From positions 31,012 to 95,011 of the forward strand of contig NZ_PDNW01000016.1 in assembly GCF_002849655.1 (NCBI RefSeq): a stretch of 64,000 nt of DNA. Direction: 5' to 3'. This DNA is from Pollutimonas subterranea. Its GTDB lineage: Bacteria > Pseudomonadota > Gammaproteobacteria > Burkholderiales > Burkholderiaceae_B. Positions within the stretch are counted from its first letter, which is position 1. The number at the start of each line of letters is the position of its first letter. Both the position numbers and the translations under genes were made by a program. Positions 1 through 8,516 of this stretch are shown in pieces. The notes beneath the pieces were generated by a model. That model was not told the DNA's origin. It saw only the letters and a list, made by a program, of their open reading frames with translations, and did not search any database.

Positions 1-31
1 TGAGCATCATTATCTCCTGAAAGCAGACGAC

Positions 32-562
32 ATGAATCCGGGAAGTAATGGCCGGAAGACCATGCTGGCGCTAAAATCATCGTTTGCCCCTGCTTCCGGT
101 TACCACGTGCCTTCTGTGCTGCCCTCTACGCCTGCCCCCACCCGCGAGTCCTGCCCGCCGGGCGCATGCACGTGCGATCGGGAAAAGCTGCTTGATGACC
201 CCGGTAGCGACACGCGCGTCCTGATGCTCACCAAAGACCAGGAGAAAAAGCTCATTGCGCGCATCGAGACTATTTCAAGTTACGCTGATTTGACGCACAT
301 CCAGGAGCTTATCCATAGCCAGCTTGGCGTGGTGTTGCAAATCATCCCCAGTGTCCATGGCGTGCGCACGGTGCGCGGCTTGACCATACAATTGGCCCCC
401 CGCCCGGGCCTTTGCAGGAAAACGCGCCAGTCCGTACCCGCCGCCATCCGCAGGTGCCTCGAGCAGAATCCACAGATTGTCTACGCCCTGCTCGATGCGC
501 ACGATCTTCTTGGGCCCCGCATCGGCCATGAGCTGCCTGTGCCGGACAACCGAACCGGGTAA
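32..562 (+). CDS. Conserved hypothetical protein with Cys cluster
   Basis: I do not recognise a named family. The 176-residue product has a Pro/Ser-rich, probably disordered first 40 residues, then C41, C46 and C48 in a tight CPPGACTC cluster, then a charged helical stretch (about 65-100) and a basic region with C128 and C142 (RPGLCRKTRQ). The ordered part looks like a real protein because residues 60-160 have normal globular composition, while the opposite strand gives only Arg/Gly-rich frames. The start is uncertain: ATG at 32 or ATG at 62, neither with a good ribosome site. It lies 41 bases before a glutaredoxin-like gene on the same strand, so the two may be co-transcribed. A thiol or metal role for the Cys cluster is a guess. 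Confidence 0.6.
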   Translation: MNPGSNGRKTMLALKSSFAPASGYHVPSVLPSTPAPTRESCPPGACTCDREKLLDDPGSDTRVLMLTKDQEKKLIARIETISSYADLTHIQELIHSQLGVVLQIIPSVHGVRTVRGLTIQLAPRPGLCRKTRQSVPAAIRRCLEQNPQIVYALLDAHDLLGPRIGHELPVPDNRTG

Positions 563-603
563 ACTTACCGGCTTTCCTTCCTGCAAGTGTCGAGATTACC
601 CTT

Positions 604-975
604 ATGTTGATAAAAGCCCTGCGTGTCGGTCTTGGCCAAATGATCGTGCTTGGCGATGCCGTCACGCGCCCACGTCCACAACGGCGTTCCGCCGAAGGCC
701 AGGCCACGGTCGTCAAAGAGGCGGCCGGGCTATCGCTTTATCAGTTTCACGCCTGCCCATTCTGCGTCAAGACACGCCGCGCCCTGCATCGTCTTAATGT
801 ACCGGTCACACTACATAACGCAAAGGCGAGCCCCATGCGCGAGCGTTTGCTTGAGGGTGGGGGCAAGATCAAGGTCCCGTGCCTGCATATCGAGGAAGCG
901 GGACAGTCCCGTTGGCTATACGAGTCGAACGAAATCATTGCCTACCTCGAGCAGCGCTTCGCCAGCGTTGCGTGA
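604..975 (+). CDS. Glutaredoxin-like / GST N-terminal domain protein
   Basis: A 123-residue cytoplasmic protein with a glutaredoxin fold from about residue 43. The CPFC redox motif is at 51-54 (FHACPFCVKTRRAL), the cis-Pro region is KVPCL, and the glutathione-binding segment WLYESNEIIAYLE is near the end. Known members use the N-terminal Cys to reduce disulfides or glutathione mixed disulfides. The first 40 residues are an extension with no obvious signal peptide, so the real start may be further in. It follows the Cys-cluster protein on the same strand and its TGA stop at 973-975 abuts the stop of the convergent Xre regulator at 976. Confidence 0.85.
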   Translation: MLIKALRVGLGQMIVLGDAVTRPRPQRRSAEGQATVVKEAAGLSLYQFHACPFCVKTRRALHRLNVPVTLHNAKASPMRERLLEGGGKIKVPCLHIEEAGQSRWLYESNEIIAYLEQRFASVA

Positions 976-1773
976 TTACGCAGGCCTGGACATCAATCGG
1001 TTCAGGATCGCGACCGCTGCCGCGTCGGCCGGCAAGAATGTTTCCATGGCCAGCTCGGACAAGGTCACATCCAGCGGCGTGCCAAAGACCATGGTCGCGC
1101 TCAGCAACGATAGCGCTCCCTCTGCGGTCTGCAGCCGCAAGGGCACGGCAATTGGGCTTTGGGCCTGCGGCTGCGCAGCATTAAGCGGCGGTAGGCGATA
1201 GGACAAGAGTTCATCCAGCAGCACCAGCAGAACGGGATCGGCTGTCTGGTCGTATTGGAGGCGCAAACGTTGCAGCAGGTGGGTGCGCCATTCGTTCAAA
1301 TTCAAGATCCTGGGGGCGAGACCCTCGGGATGCAGGCTCAGGCGCAGCACATTTACCGGCGGCTCCAGCAAATGCGCGGCGACACCGGCCAGCAAAGGCG
1401 TTACGGCGCCATTGGCCAAAACCAGTGTCCAATGCCTATCAATGGCCAATGCCGGAAAAGGCTCATGCGCCTTCAAGATGCTTGAAATAGCTGCTCTTGC
1501 GTCATGCATGGCGCTGTCAGTCAAGGCGTGTTCGGCGAAATGAGGGGCGTAGCCCGCCGCAAGCAATAAAACATTGCGCTGGCGCAAAGGGACATCGAGC
1601 TGCTCGAGAAGCCGCAGCAGCATGTCGCGGCTGGGCCGGGAGCGTCCGGTTTCAATGAAGCTCAGGTGTCGGGCCGATATCTCGGCCTCGCAGGCCAGGT
1701 CCAGCTGGCTCAGTCGACGGCGCTGTCGCCATTCGCGCAAATATTCACCGACAGTTGGATTGATGTGTGCCAT
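976..1773 (-). CDS. Xre-family regulator with MmyB-type C-terminal domain
   Basis: A DNA-binding transcription regulator of 265 residues from the ATG at 1773 (MAHINPTVGEYLREWRQ). I prefer this start to the in-frame upstream extension because the helix-turn-helix follows at once: residues about 8-63, with LSQLDLACEAEISARHLSFI as the HTH and RSRPSRDMLLRLLEQL as the closing helix. The remaining 190 residues match the MmyB-like ligand-binding (PAS-like) domain: FPALAIDRHWTLVLAN, then NVLRLSLHPEGL. Known members often control a divergent oxidoreductase gene. Here the divergent gene encodes a monooxygenase-fold protein, and a large palindrome lies between them. The ligand cannot be told from sequence. 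Confidence 0.88.
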   Translation of the reverse strand: MAHINPTVGEYLREWRQRRRLSQLDLACEAEISARHLSFIETGRSRPSRDMLLRLLEQLDVPLRQRNVLLLAAGYAPHFAEHALTDSAMHDARAAISSILKAHEPFPALAIDRHWTLVLANGAVTPLLAGVAAHLLEPPVNVLRLSLHPEGLAPRILNLNEWRTHLLQRLRLQYDQTADPVLLVLLDELLSYRLPPLNAAQPQAQSPIAVPLRLQTAEGALSLLSATMVFGTPLDVTLSELAMETFLPADAAAVAILNRLMSRPA

Positions 1774-1800
1774 GCCTGGACAATACCGAGATCGTGTGAC

Positions 1801-1831
1801 GGCGTCCATTACCTTGGAGGTAATCGACGCC
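1801..1831. promoter_or_regulatory. Palindromic operator between Xre regulator and ABM gene
   Basis: An inverted repeat with arms GGCGTCCATTACC and GGTAATCGACGCC around TTGGA; 12 of 13 arm positions pair. The core can also be read as ATTACCT-TGG-AGGTAAT with perfect 7-base arms. It lies in the 123-base divergent intergenic region, 28 bases before the regulator start and 66 bases before the monooxygenase-fold gene. This is where an autoregulatory dimer would bind. That the Xre protein is the binder is inference. Confidence 0.65.
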
Positions 1832-1896
1832 ACGAGGTCTATCCGGCATAGTGTCCTGACGAATTCCCATCGGGGAAACAAGCTAAGGACCTACCC

Positions 1897-2262
1897 ATGA
1901 ACCCGCATCCAAGCATTCCTGTTTACTCCATAGGCCATGAAAACCGGCACGACGTGACCTACGTGATCATTTTCACGCTTTTGCCGGGCAAGGAAGAGAC
2001 ATTCCTGAGTTTGATCGAACCTGTTCTGAATGCCATGCGCAATGAGTCCACATTCCGCAATGCAGTTCTGCACCGCGACCCCTTGAAGCCAAATCGGTTC
2101 ATGCTGTATGAATCATGGTCAGATGCCAACGATGTGATCAACACTCAAATTCACCGCGATTACCGCCAGGATTTCTGGGCGGGCTTGCCCGGACTGCTGG
2201 AAAACGACAGGGATATCCAAACCTGGACGCCCATACGCGGCGACTTTGCCCTTGTCCATTAA
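1897..2262 (+). CDS. Antibiotic biosynthesis monooxygenase (ABM) fold protein
   Basis: A 121-residue protein of the dimeric alpha/beta-barrel ABM family. The typical pattern is present: VTYVIIFTLLPGKEETFLSL, then an amphipathic helix, then RFMLYESWSDANDV. Family members are cofactor-free monooxygenases, haem-handling proteins or quinol-type oxygenases; the substrate cannot be deduced here. AAGGA seven bases before the ATG is a good ribosome site. The gene is divergent from the Xre/MmyB regulator with a strong palindrome in the shared promoter region, so it is the probable target of that regulator. Confidence 0.8.
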   Translation: MNPHPSIPVYSIGHENRHDVTYVIIFTLLPGKEETFLSLIEPVLNAMRNESTFRNAVLHRDPLKPNRFMLYESWSDANDVINTQIHRDYRQDFWAGLPGLLENDRDIQTWTPIRGDFALVH

Positions 2263-2368
2263 CGTGGAGCAAATGTCTTGCGGTAGACGATGAAGCCAGC
2301 CGCGGCCGACACCGGCTGTCTTCCGTTTTCCTTACAATGTAGGTAGTCCAGACAACCAAATCCTAGCC

Positions 2369-3358
2369 GTGGAAGACATCGTCCAGCTACGTCCAGAAGG
2401 TCTGTATTGCCCCGCCGGCGATTTCCATATTGACCCGTGGCGGCCGGTAGCGCGTGCAGTCATTACGCACGGACATGGCGACCACGCGAGAGTCGGAATG
2501 GGCGAATACTACACGACCCGTGCCGGCCTGCCTATCCTGCAGTGGCGACTGCAGGACCAGGTATTTCATCCCTACGAGTACGGCGAGGCGTTCCGGCTGG
2601 GCCATGCGCAAGTATCGCTGCACCCTGCAGGCCATGTGCTGGGATCGGCGCAGGTCCGCATAGAGGTCAACGGCGTCACATGGGTGATTTCCGGCGACTA
2701 TAAGCGCCAGCCCGATCCCACGTGCGCGTCGTTCGAAGTGGTGCCGTGCGATACCTTCATCACCGAATCCACCTTTGGCCTGCCCATTTATCGCTGGCCC
2801 GATACCGCTCTTGTTGCACGGGACATCGTGCAATGGCGAGACCACTGCGCGGCGCGTGGGCAGACCGCCATCTTGTTTTGCTATGCCTTGGGAAAGGCTC
2901 AACGCGTGCTGGCCGAGATCATGGCGCATACCGACAGGCCGGTGCTGTTGCATGGCGCCATGGCGGCCGGCGTAGACATCTATCGGCGCGCCGGCATTCC
3001 AATGATACCCACCCGTCTCATCAGCGAAATGCCGGCAGGATCGGATTACGCCGGCGAACTGGTAGTGGCCCCGCCCTCGGCGGCGGGCAGTCCATGGCTG
3101 CGGCGCTTTCGAAATGCGCAACAGGGTTTTGCCTCGGGCTGGATGCATGTGCGCGGCAACCGGCGGCGGCGCAATATGGATCGTGGCTTCGTCATTTCCG
3201 ATCACGCCGACTGGCCGGACTTGATGAGCACCATCAGTGCAACGGGAGCAAGCCGGGTCATCGTCACGCATGGCGATACGCATGCATTGGTGCGCGCTCT
3301 CAAGGAAGACGGTATCGCCGCTGAAACGCTGACGACCCAATTTGGCGAGGACGACTGA
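2369..3358 (+). CDS. Ligase-associated DNA exonuclease (MBL fold)
   Basis: A 329-residue metallo-beta-lactamase/beta-CASP-type nuclease. The metal-binding HGHGDH motif is at residues 34-39, followed by HPAGHVLGSAQV, SGDYKRQPDP, SDHADWPDL and a final VTHGDTHALV. Known relatives are encoded beside an ATP-dependent DNA ligase and are annotated as 3' exonucleases that act in DNA repair. Translation starts at GTG (2369) with no good Shine-Dalgarno. TACAAT at 2333-2338 could be a -10 box but has no matching -35. The ligase gene starts eight bases after the stop, so the pair is an operon. The Lhr helicase and PdeM phosphoesterase that often complete this cluster are not at this locus. Confidence 0.88.
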   Translation: MEDIVQLRPEGLYCPAGDFHIDPWRPVARAVITHGHGDHARVGMGEYYTTRAGLPILQWRLQDQVFHPYEYGEAFRLGHAQVSLHPAGHVLGSAQVRIEVNGVTWVISGDYKRQPDPTCASFEVVPCDTFITESTFGLPIYRWPDTALVARDIVQWRDHCAARGQTAILFCYALGKAQRVLAEIMAHTDRPVLLHGAMAAGVDIYRRAGIPMIPTRLISEMPAGSDYAGELVVAPPSAAGSPWLRRFRNAQQGFASGWMHVRGNRRRRNMDRGFVISDHADWPDLMSTISATGASRVIVTHGDTHALVRALKEDGIAAETLTTQFGEDD

Positions 3359-3365
3359 AACAGAC

Positions 3366-4973
3366 ATGGAACGCTTCGCCCTTCTTTACCAGGAATTGGA
3401 CCGCAGTACGGCAACGTTGGACAAACGCGCCGCCCTGCTGACTTACTTTCGCGATGCACCACCGCGCGACGCTGCATGGGCCCTTTATCTGCTATCGGGT
3501 GGAAAGATCACCAGCGCCAAGCGCAAAATCGCCACCACCCCGGAACTGCGCGCATGGATTGCCGAGGCAGCGAACATGCCCGACTGGCTGGTGCAGGAAA
3601 GCTACGGCCATGTCGGCGACCTGGCCGAGACCCTGGCCCTGCTGATGCCGGATCCCGATCACGCCATGGAAGATATTCCCTTGGCGGACTGGATCGAACT
3701 CCGGCTCCTGCCGGTGGCCAATGGGGCGCCCGAAGACAGGCGGGATGCCATCCTGCAGGCTTGGCGGGGGCTGCCCCTGGACCAGAGACTGGTGTTCAAC
3801 AAGCTGTTGACCGGTTCCTTGCGTGTCGGCGTCTCCAAGCGATTGGTTCAACAGGCGCTCGCCGAACTTTCAGGAATAGACATTGCGCGCATTGCGCAGC
3901 GCATGCTCGGCGCATGGCTGCCTTCGCCCGCCTTCCTGCGGGACTTATTGTCCACGGACATATTGCCCACCGACAGCCAGCAGCCCTATCCCTTCTTCCT
4001 GGCGTCACCGCTTGAGGGCGATCCCGGGATGCTCGGCAACATCGGAGACTGGCTGCTCGAATGGAAATGGGATGGCATCCGCCTGCAAGTGATCAAGCGC
4101 CGGGGTGGCGTCGCGCTCTGGTCGCGGGGCGAGGAACGCCTCGACGGGCGCTTCCCCGAAATCGAGGCCGCTGCAGCGAGGCTTCCCCAGGACTGTGTGC
4201 TGGATGGCGAGTTGCTGGCATGGCGCGCGGATGACGGTGCCCCGTTGCCCTTCTCCGCCTTGCAAACCCGCATCCAGCGGCTCAAGCCGGGACCAAAAAT
4301 CCTGAAAGAAACGCCCGTACAAGTTCTGGCTTACGACCTGCTCGAATGCAACGGGAAAGACCTGCGATCGCTTCCACAGCTCGAACGCCGCCGCGCACTC
4401 GAATCACTGCTCGCGCAAAGCCCGCCGGATTCGCCCCTGCGCGTCTCGCCCCGAATCGATGCCGGCGACTGGGATGAGGCCGGCCTGCTGCGCGCCGGCG
4501 TGCGGGAACGCGGCGTGGAAGGCTTGATGCTCAAGCGCCTGACGGCAAGCTACCAGGCCGGGCGACGCCGCGGCGACTGGTGGAAATGGAAAATCGATCC
4601 GCTCACCATAGACGCCGTCCTGCTGTATGCGCAGCCAGGACACGGACGACGCAGTACGCTATATACCGACTATACGTTCGGACTGTGGACAGGGGAAACC
4701 TTGACACCCATCGCCAAGGCTTATTCCGGCCTCAGCGACAAAGAGATACTTGAACTGGACAAGTGGATCCGGGCAAATACCATAGACCGCTACGGGCCCG
4801 TCCGGTCTGTCGAACCGCAACACGTTTTCGAGCTGGCGTTCGAAGCGGTCAATCTATCCAAGCGGCACAAGTCCGGTATTGCCGTCCGCTTTCCCCGCAT
4901 ACTGCGCTGGCGACTGGACAAGCCGGTTGCTGAAGCGGACCGGCTGGAAACATTGCAAGCACTGGCAAAGTAG
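3366..4973 (+). CDS. ATP-dependent DNA ligase
   Basis: A 535-residue ligase that seals nicks through an enzyme-AMP intermediate. The adenylated Lys is K234 in EWKWDGIRLQ (motif I, KxDGxR). LDGEL, EGLMLKR (motif IV) and WWKWKIDPLTIDAV (motif V) follow, then a C-terminal OB domain. The first 220 residues are the DNA-binding domain. I chose ATG at 3366 (MERFALLYQ); an upstream in-frame TTG at 3342 would overlap the exonuclease. The tight spacing to the exonuclease supports a shared repair role, distinct from the essential NAD-dependent ligase expected elsewhere in the genome. Confidence 0.93.
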   Translation: MERFALLYQELDRSTATLDKRAALLTYFRDAPPRDAAWALYLLSGGKITSAKRKIATTPELRAWIAEAANMPDWLVQESYGHVGDLAETLALLMPDPDHAMEDIPLADWIELRLLPVANGAPEDRRDAILQAWRGLPLDQRLVFNKLLTGSLRVGVSKRLVQQALAELSGIDIARIAQRMLGAWLPSPAFLRDLLSTDILPTDSQQPYPFFLASPLEGDPGMLGNIGDWLLEWKWDGIRLQVIKRRGGVALWSRGEERLDGRFPEIEAAAARLPQDCVLDGELLAWRADDGAPLPFSALQTRIQRLKPGPKILKETPVQVLAYDLLECNGKDLRSLPQLERRRALESLLAQSPPDSPLRVSPRIDAGDWDEAGLLRAGVRERGVEGLMLKRLTASYQAGRRRGDWWKWKIDPLTIDAVLLYAQPGHGRRSTLYTDYTFGLWTGETLTPIAKAYSGLSDKEILELDKWIRANTIDRYGPVRSVEPQHVFELAFEAVNLSKRHKSGIAVRFPRILRWRLDKPVAEADRLETLQALAK

Positions 4974-5007
4974 GACTTGGTGCGCTGTTTGGCGTTCTTT
5001 GTGCGGA

Positions 5008-5712
5008 TCAGGTCCGTTTCGGCGTGTCGAGCCCCTTGATGACCGCTGGGCGGGCCACGAATGCATCCAGCACACGCCCGACATTCTTAAAGTCCGAAAT
5101 CCCCACCAGCTCGCCTGCCTCGTAAAAGCCTATCAGGTTGCGTACCCACGGGAAGGTGGCAATATCGGCGATCGTGTACTCGTCGCCCATGATCCAGCCG
5201 CGGTCCTCGAGTCGCTGGTCGAGCACGCCTAGCAGACGCCTGGCTTCGGCCACATAGCGGTCGCGGGGACGCTTGTCTTCGTAGTCTTTGCCGGCAAACT
5301 TGTTGAAGAACCCCAACTGGCCAAACATTGGTCCTATACCGCCCATCTGGAACATCAGCCACTGAATGGTCTGATAGCGGCCGGGCGCATCCTGCGGCAT
5401 GAATTTTCCAGTCTTCTCGGCCAGATAGATAAGGATGGCGCCCGATTCGAACAGCCCCAGGGGCTTGCCATCCGGGCCATCTGGATCCAGGATGGCCGGA
5501 ATCTTGTTGTTGGGACTGAGCGAAAGAAATTCCGGCGAGTTCTGTTCCTTGTCATCGAAGCGAACCAGATGCGGCTCGTAAGGCAGCCCTGTTTCTTCAA
5601 GCATGATGGCTGCCTTGACGCCATTGGGCGTCGGCACTGAATAGAGCTGTATGCGGTCGGGATGCTGCGCGGGCCATTTCTTCGTGATCGGAAAAAGGGA
5701 AAGATCGGTCAC
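5008..5712 (-). CDS. Nu-class glutathione S-transferase (YfcG/YghU-like)
   Basis: A 234-residue cytosolic protein. The thioredoxin-like domain is at about 19-105 (LYSVPTPNGVKAAIMLEE, then NKIPAILDPDG and ESGAILIYLAE), and the all-helical C-terminal domain follows (YTIADIATFPWV). The TPNG segment near the N-terminus fits the Nu-class disulfide-bond reductases YfcG and YghU, which use glutathione but lack a catalytic Cys. It is convergent with the DNA ligase, with 34 bases between stops and no obvious terminator hairpin. A small membrane-protein gene lies 84 bases upstream. Confidence 0.88.
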   Translation of the reverse strand: MTDLSLFPITKKWPAQHPDRIQLYSVPTPNGVKAAIMLEETGLPYEPHLVRFDDKEQNSPEFLSLSPNNKIPAILDPDGPDGKPLGLFESGAILIYLAEKTGKFMPQDAPGRYQTIQWLMFQMGGIGPMFGQLGFFNKFAGKDYEDKRPRDRYVAEARRLLGVLDQRLEDRGWIMGDEYTIADIATFPWVRNLIGFYEAGELVGISDFKNVGRVLDAFVARPAVIKGLDTPKRT

Positions 5713-5796
5713 TGGATATCCTTAAGCGAGGAACGGAGCCTCCAGAATACCCACAAAACCCCGGGACCGAAAGCGCCACTGGACTATGCCATCGGA

Positions 5797-6120
5797 TCAG
5801 GCCAGTTCCCAGGCGGCCGCTGCAAGCCCAAATAACAATAGTGTCGCGGAAGCAATAAACCACTGTACCGTTTGCTGATACTCGTGCTCTTCATCGTCGG
5901 CAAGCCGCAACGCCCTGTATAGCGCGATAATCTGCAACACGACCGCGGCGGTCAACATAACGCCGGGGATGACCGATTTGCTCGTCCATTCGCCCGGCGC
6001 TTCCGTACCCCAGAAACGGAGGAAGGCGAGCGAGAATCCCAGCAAGACGGTGATGGCGGTGATTATCCCCTGCCGGTACCCCTGGGGCAACGGCTTTCGG
6101 GCTGTTTCGATTTCAGACAT
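5797..6120 (-). CDS. Small hypothetical inner-membrane protein
   Basis: I do not recognise this family. From ATG 6120 the product has 107 residues (MSEIETARKPLPQGY). There are three hydrophobic segments, about 18-38, 50-70 and 83-104, with a charged loop LADDEEHEYQQT between the second and third. The longer in-frame extension to 6207 adds residues without membrane-protein character, so I prefer the shorter start. It is followed at 84 bases by the glutathione transferase on the same strand and is divergent from the helicase gene. Confidence 0.6.
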   Translation of the reverse strand: MSEIETARKPLPQGYRQGIITAITVLLGFSLAFLRFWGTEAPGEWTSKSVIPGVMLTAAVVLQIIALYRALRLADDEEHEYQQTVQWFIASATLLLFGLAAAAWELA

Positions 6121-6320
6121 CAAGACTCCCTGATGCAAGGCCGCGCTGTCGACTGGAGGCAACATATTCCTTTCCGCCAATTGTGCCCCTGTCGGACGAC
6201 GCCGCACAAGCCTTTTACGTCATGACACGCTGCCAAAGTTATTCAATACGTAAACGCTCAGGCGGGGAACCACGGTCCCACGCCGCCACAGGGTAAGATC
6301 TGTGCCTTGGAGCCTAAGCT

Positions 6321-8465
6321 ATGACGAGTAAAACCAGTCCTGCCCGATTCGTTCCGCATGGATTCGTTCCCACCGTGGAACAACAAAAGATTCAACTGTC
6401 GCAGCATCGTGTCACCTTGATCGAGGCCAACGCAGGCGCGGCGAAAACAACGACCCTGGCGCTTCGGGTCGGTGAAGCGATCGCGCGCGGCGTGAAGCCG
6501 GAACAAATCCTCGCCCTGGTGTTTACGCCTGAAGCCCGTGAAGTGATGGAAAAGCGGCTCGTCGAAATAGGCATACCCTACTCCACCTCCGCCCAGATTC
6601 ATGTGCGCACTTTTGAACAGTTCGCGACTGAAGTACTGAAGGCCATAGAAGGAGCCAGCGCAACGCCATTGACAACCGCCAATGCCTTGAAGCCCCATGC
6701 GCTCGCGGCGATCGAGCAGGTCAGTGAAGGTTATGCGGGGATAGCGGAGTTCCTGGACATCAACACCCATAACATTGCCATCAGCCAGTTTCTCGATGGC
6801 CAGTTGCGCCTTAAAGCCACGATGGCCCTTGAGCGTTGGGATGACGACACGTCGCTGCAGGAAAAAGCGGAACGCTTGTCCATCCCGCTAACGGATTATC
6901 TCTGGACGCTGGAATACGAGCGCATCCGCCAGGGAAATTTCGAAGAAGTCCTTTTCCGGGGGCCGTTTGACGCGACCTACGACCTCGCGTGTCAATTGCA
7001 CGACTTCCCCGACAGCAAGAATGCACTGCCCCACTATCGCCTTGTGGTCGGTGATGAACTGCATGACTTGAATGAAGCGTCTTTTCGTATCCTGGAAGCA
7101 TTGCTGGCGATCGATGAACTGTATTTTGTGGGCGCCGGGGACAAGGATCAAGTCATCTATTCCAGCCATGGCGCGGACGAGAGCTACCTGAACCATCGGT
7201 TCACCGACCTCTATCCCGGCTCGGTACGCTATCCCTTGACCATGACCTATCGCCACGGCCCGCATCTGGCGTATGCCATGGAAGCGTTCAAGCAGAAGCC
7301 GGTCGACTCCAGCCTGCCAGTCAGCACGGTGATCGACCAGCGCCACTACCACGATCGCGATCACGATGATTGCGCAGCACAGGCCGTGGCCGCCATCAAA
7401 AAGTGGAAATCAGAGAAGTTGCCTCTGGAGGCATGTGCGATCCTGCTGCGGGACCGACACCAGTCCGTTGCGATTGAAAATGCCCTGATGCACGCTGGCA
7501 TCGCCTACAGGACACAAGGTATGCAGGGCTACCTTCAGCGTGAAGAGATTCTTTTCCTTCGTGGAATGATGGCCATCGCCTTGAAGAATCTTTCCGCCGT
7601 ACAGTCGGAAGGGGTCAGGAAGGCAATCGTGGAGTCGCTGGCCATTTTCGGCGAAATAGGCTTTAACGCCCACGATATGAATTTCGCCAGGAATGCGATT
7701 GCCCAGGACCCGGACATCCTCAATTCATTCTTCAGCGGCCAGCTCCAGCGCAGCCGGTCGGACAAGGCACGAGCCCGTATCTCGGATGCGGTGTCCTACA
7801 TGGAGACGCTGCTTGCCGACGCGCCCGCCGGCGCCGTGCTGCAGGAGGTCTGCGATCGCATCGACCTCGAGGCGGTGGCCAGGCGCATCTACGTAAATCC
7901 TCATGATGCGGCGGTCGTTGCCAAATCCGTCCAGGGTTTTATTGAGGTTGCCCGGAAGTCGGCCATGAACCTGCGGGAATTTTCCGAATGGATAGGCGCG
8001 GCCGATGCCTTCGCTTCGAGCCGCAAAAGCAAAGGCTTCGTCCTGCTCGAGTGTGCCGTCAATGCCAAGGGCAAGGAATTCGATCACGTGATCCTTCCTT
8101 TCCTGGAAACGGGTGAGTTCCCAAGCTTGCTGCGCGACATTAAGGAGGAAGAGAACCTCTTTTATGTCGTCGCTACACGCGCGAAAGCGCGCCTGACCCT
8201 GATATCGCCCCAGGATGAAGCCAGGCGCAGCCCATTCATCGGCAGGATGGAATTGGCATCGACGCGCTCGCGGGCGCATGCTGCGGTACAAAGCAACCTG
8301 GCACAAGCCACTGTAGTTCCCTCCCGGCTCGACTTGAGCGTGTCCTACGCGGACAAGGACCTCGTCAAGGCCCTGGGCGCCCAATGGGATGCCACGCGCA
8401 AAGTCTGGTATGTAAAAGCGGGCCTGGATACAAAGCCATTCGAGCAGTGGTTCCGGGAAAAGTAA
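6321..8465 (+). CDS. UvrD-like superfamily 1 DNA helicase with DUF5710 tail
   Basis: A 714-residue SF1A-type helicase. Q-motif region PTVEQQKIQL is at 17-26. Motif I at 35-45 reads EANAGAAKTTT, with K42; the Gly residues normally flanking it (AGAGSGKT in UvrD) are Asn37 and Ala41. Motif II is VVGDELHDL, motif III GAGDKDQVIY, motif IV TYRHGPHL, and motifs V/VI NAKGKEFDHVILP and FYVVATRAKARL. The last 40 residues (SYADKDLVKALGAQWDATRK and on) match the small DUF5710 domain found on primases and other DNA-handling proteins of plasmids and phages. An intact SF1 motif order supports an active translocase, but the altered P-loop is unusual. It is divergent from the small membrane protein, with 200 bases between. 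Confidence 0.85.
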   Translation: MTSKTSPARFVPHGFVPTVEQQKIQLSQHRVTLIEANAGAAKTTTLALRVGEAIARGVKPEQILALVFTPEAREVMEKRLVEIGIPYSTSAQIHVRTFEQFATEVLKAIEGASATPLTTANALKPHALAAIEQVSEGYAGIAEFLDINTHNIAISQFLDGQLRLKATMALERWDDDTSLQEKAERLSIPLTDYLWTLEYERIRQGNFEEVLFRGPFDATYDLACQLHDFPDSKNALPHYRLVVGDELHDLNEASFRILEALLAIDELYFVGAGDKDQVIYSSHGADESYLNHRFTDLYPGSVRYPLTMTYRHGPHLAYAMEAFKQKPVDSSLPVSTVIDQRHYHDRDHDDCAAQAVAAIKKWKSEKLPLEACAILLRDRHQSVAIENALMHAGIAYRTQGMQGYLQREEILFLRGMMAIALKNLSAVQSEGVRKAIVESLAIFGEIGFNAHDMNFARNAIAQDPDILNSFFSGQLQRSRSDKARARISDAVSYMETLLADAPAGAVLQEVCDRIDLEAVARRIYVNPHDAAVVAKSVQGFIEVARKSAMNLREFSEWIGAADAFASSRKSKGFVLLECAVNAKGKEFDHVILPFLETGEFPSLLRDIKEEENLFYVVATRAKARLTLISPQDEARRSPFIGRMELASTRSRAHAAVQSNLAQATVVPSRLDLSVSYADKDLVKALGAQWDATRKVWYVKAGLDTKPFEQWFREK

Positions 8466-8516
8466 GCCGTCTCTGCGACAATCGAACCCTGCCACCAACG
8501 TCGACCATCAAGCTCC

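Noticed and set aside
2387..3367. 326-codon minus-strand frame over the exonuclease gene
   Set aside because: Shadow of a real MBL-fold enzyme; no start signal or domain.
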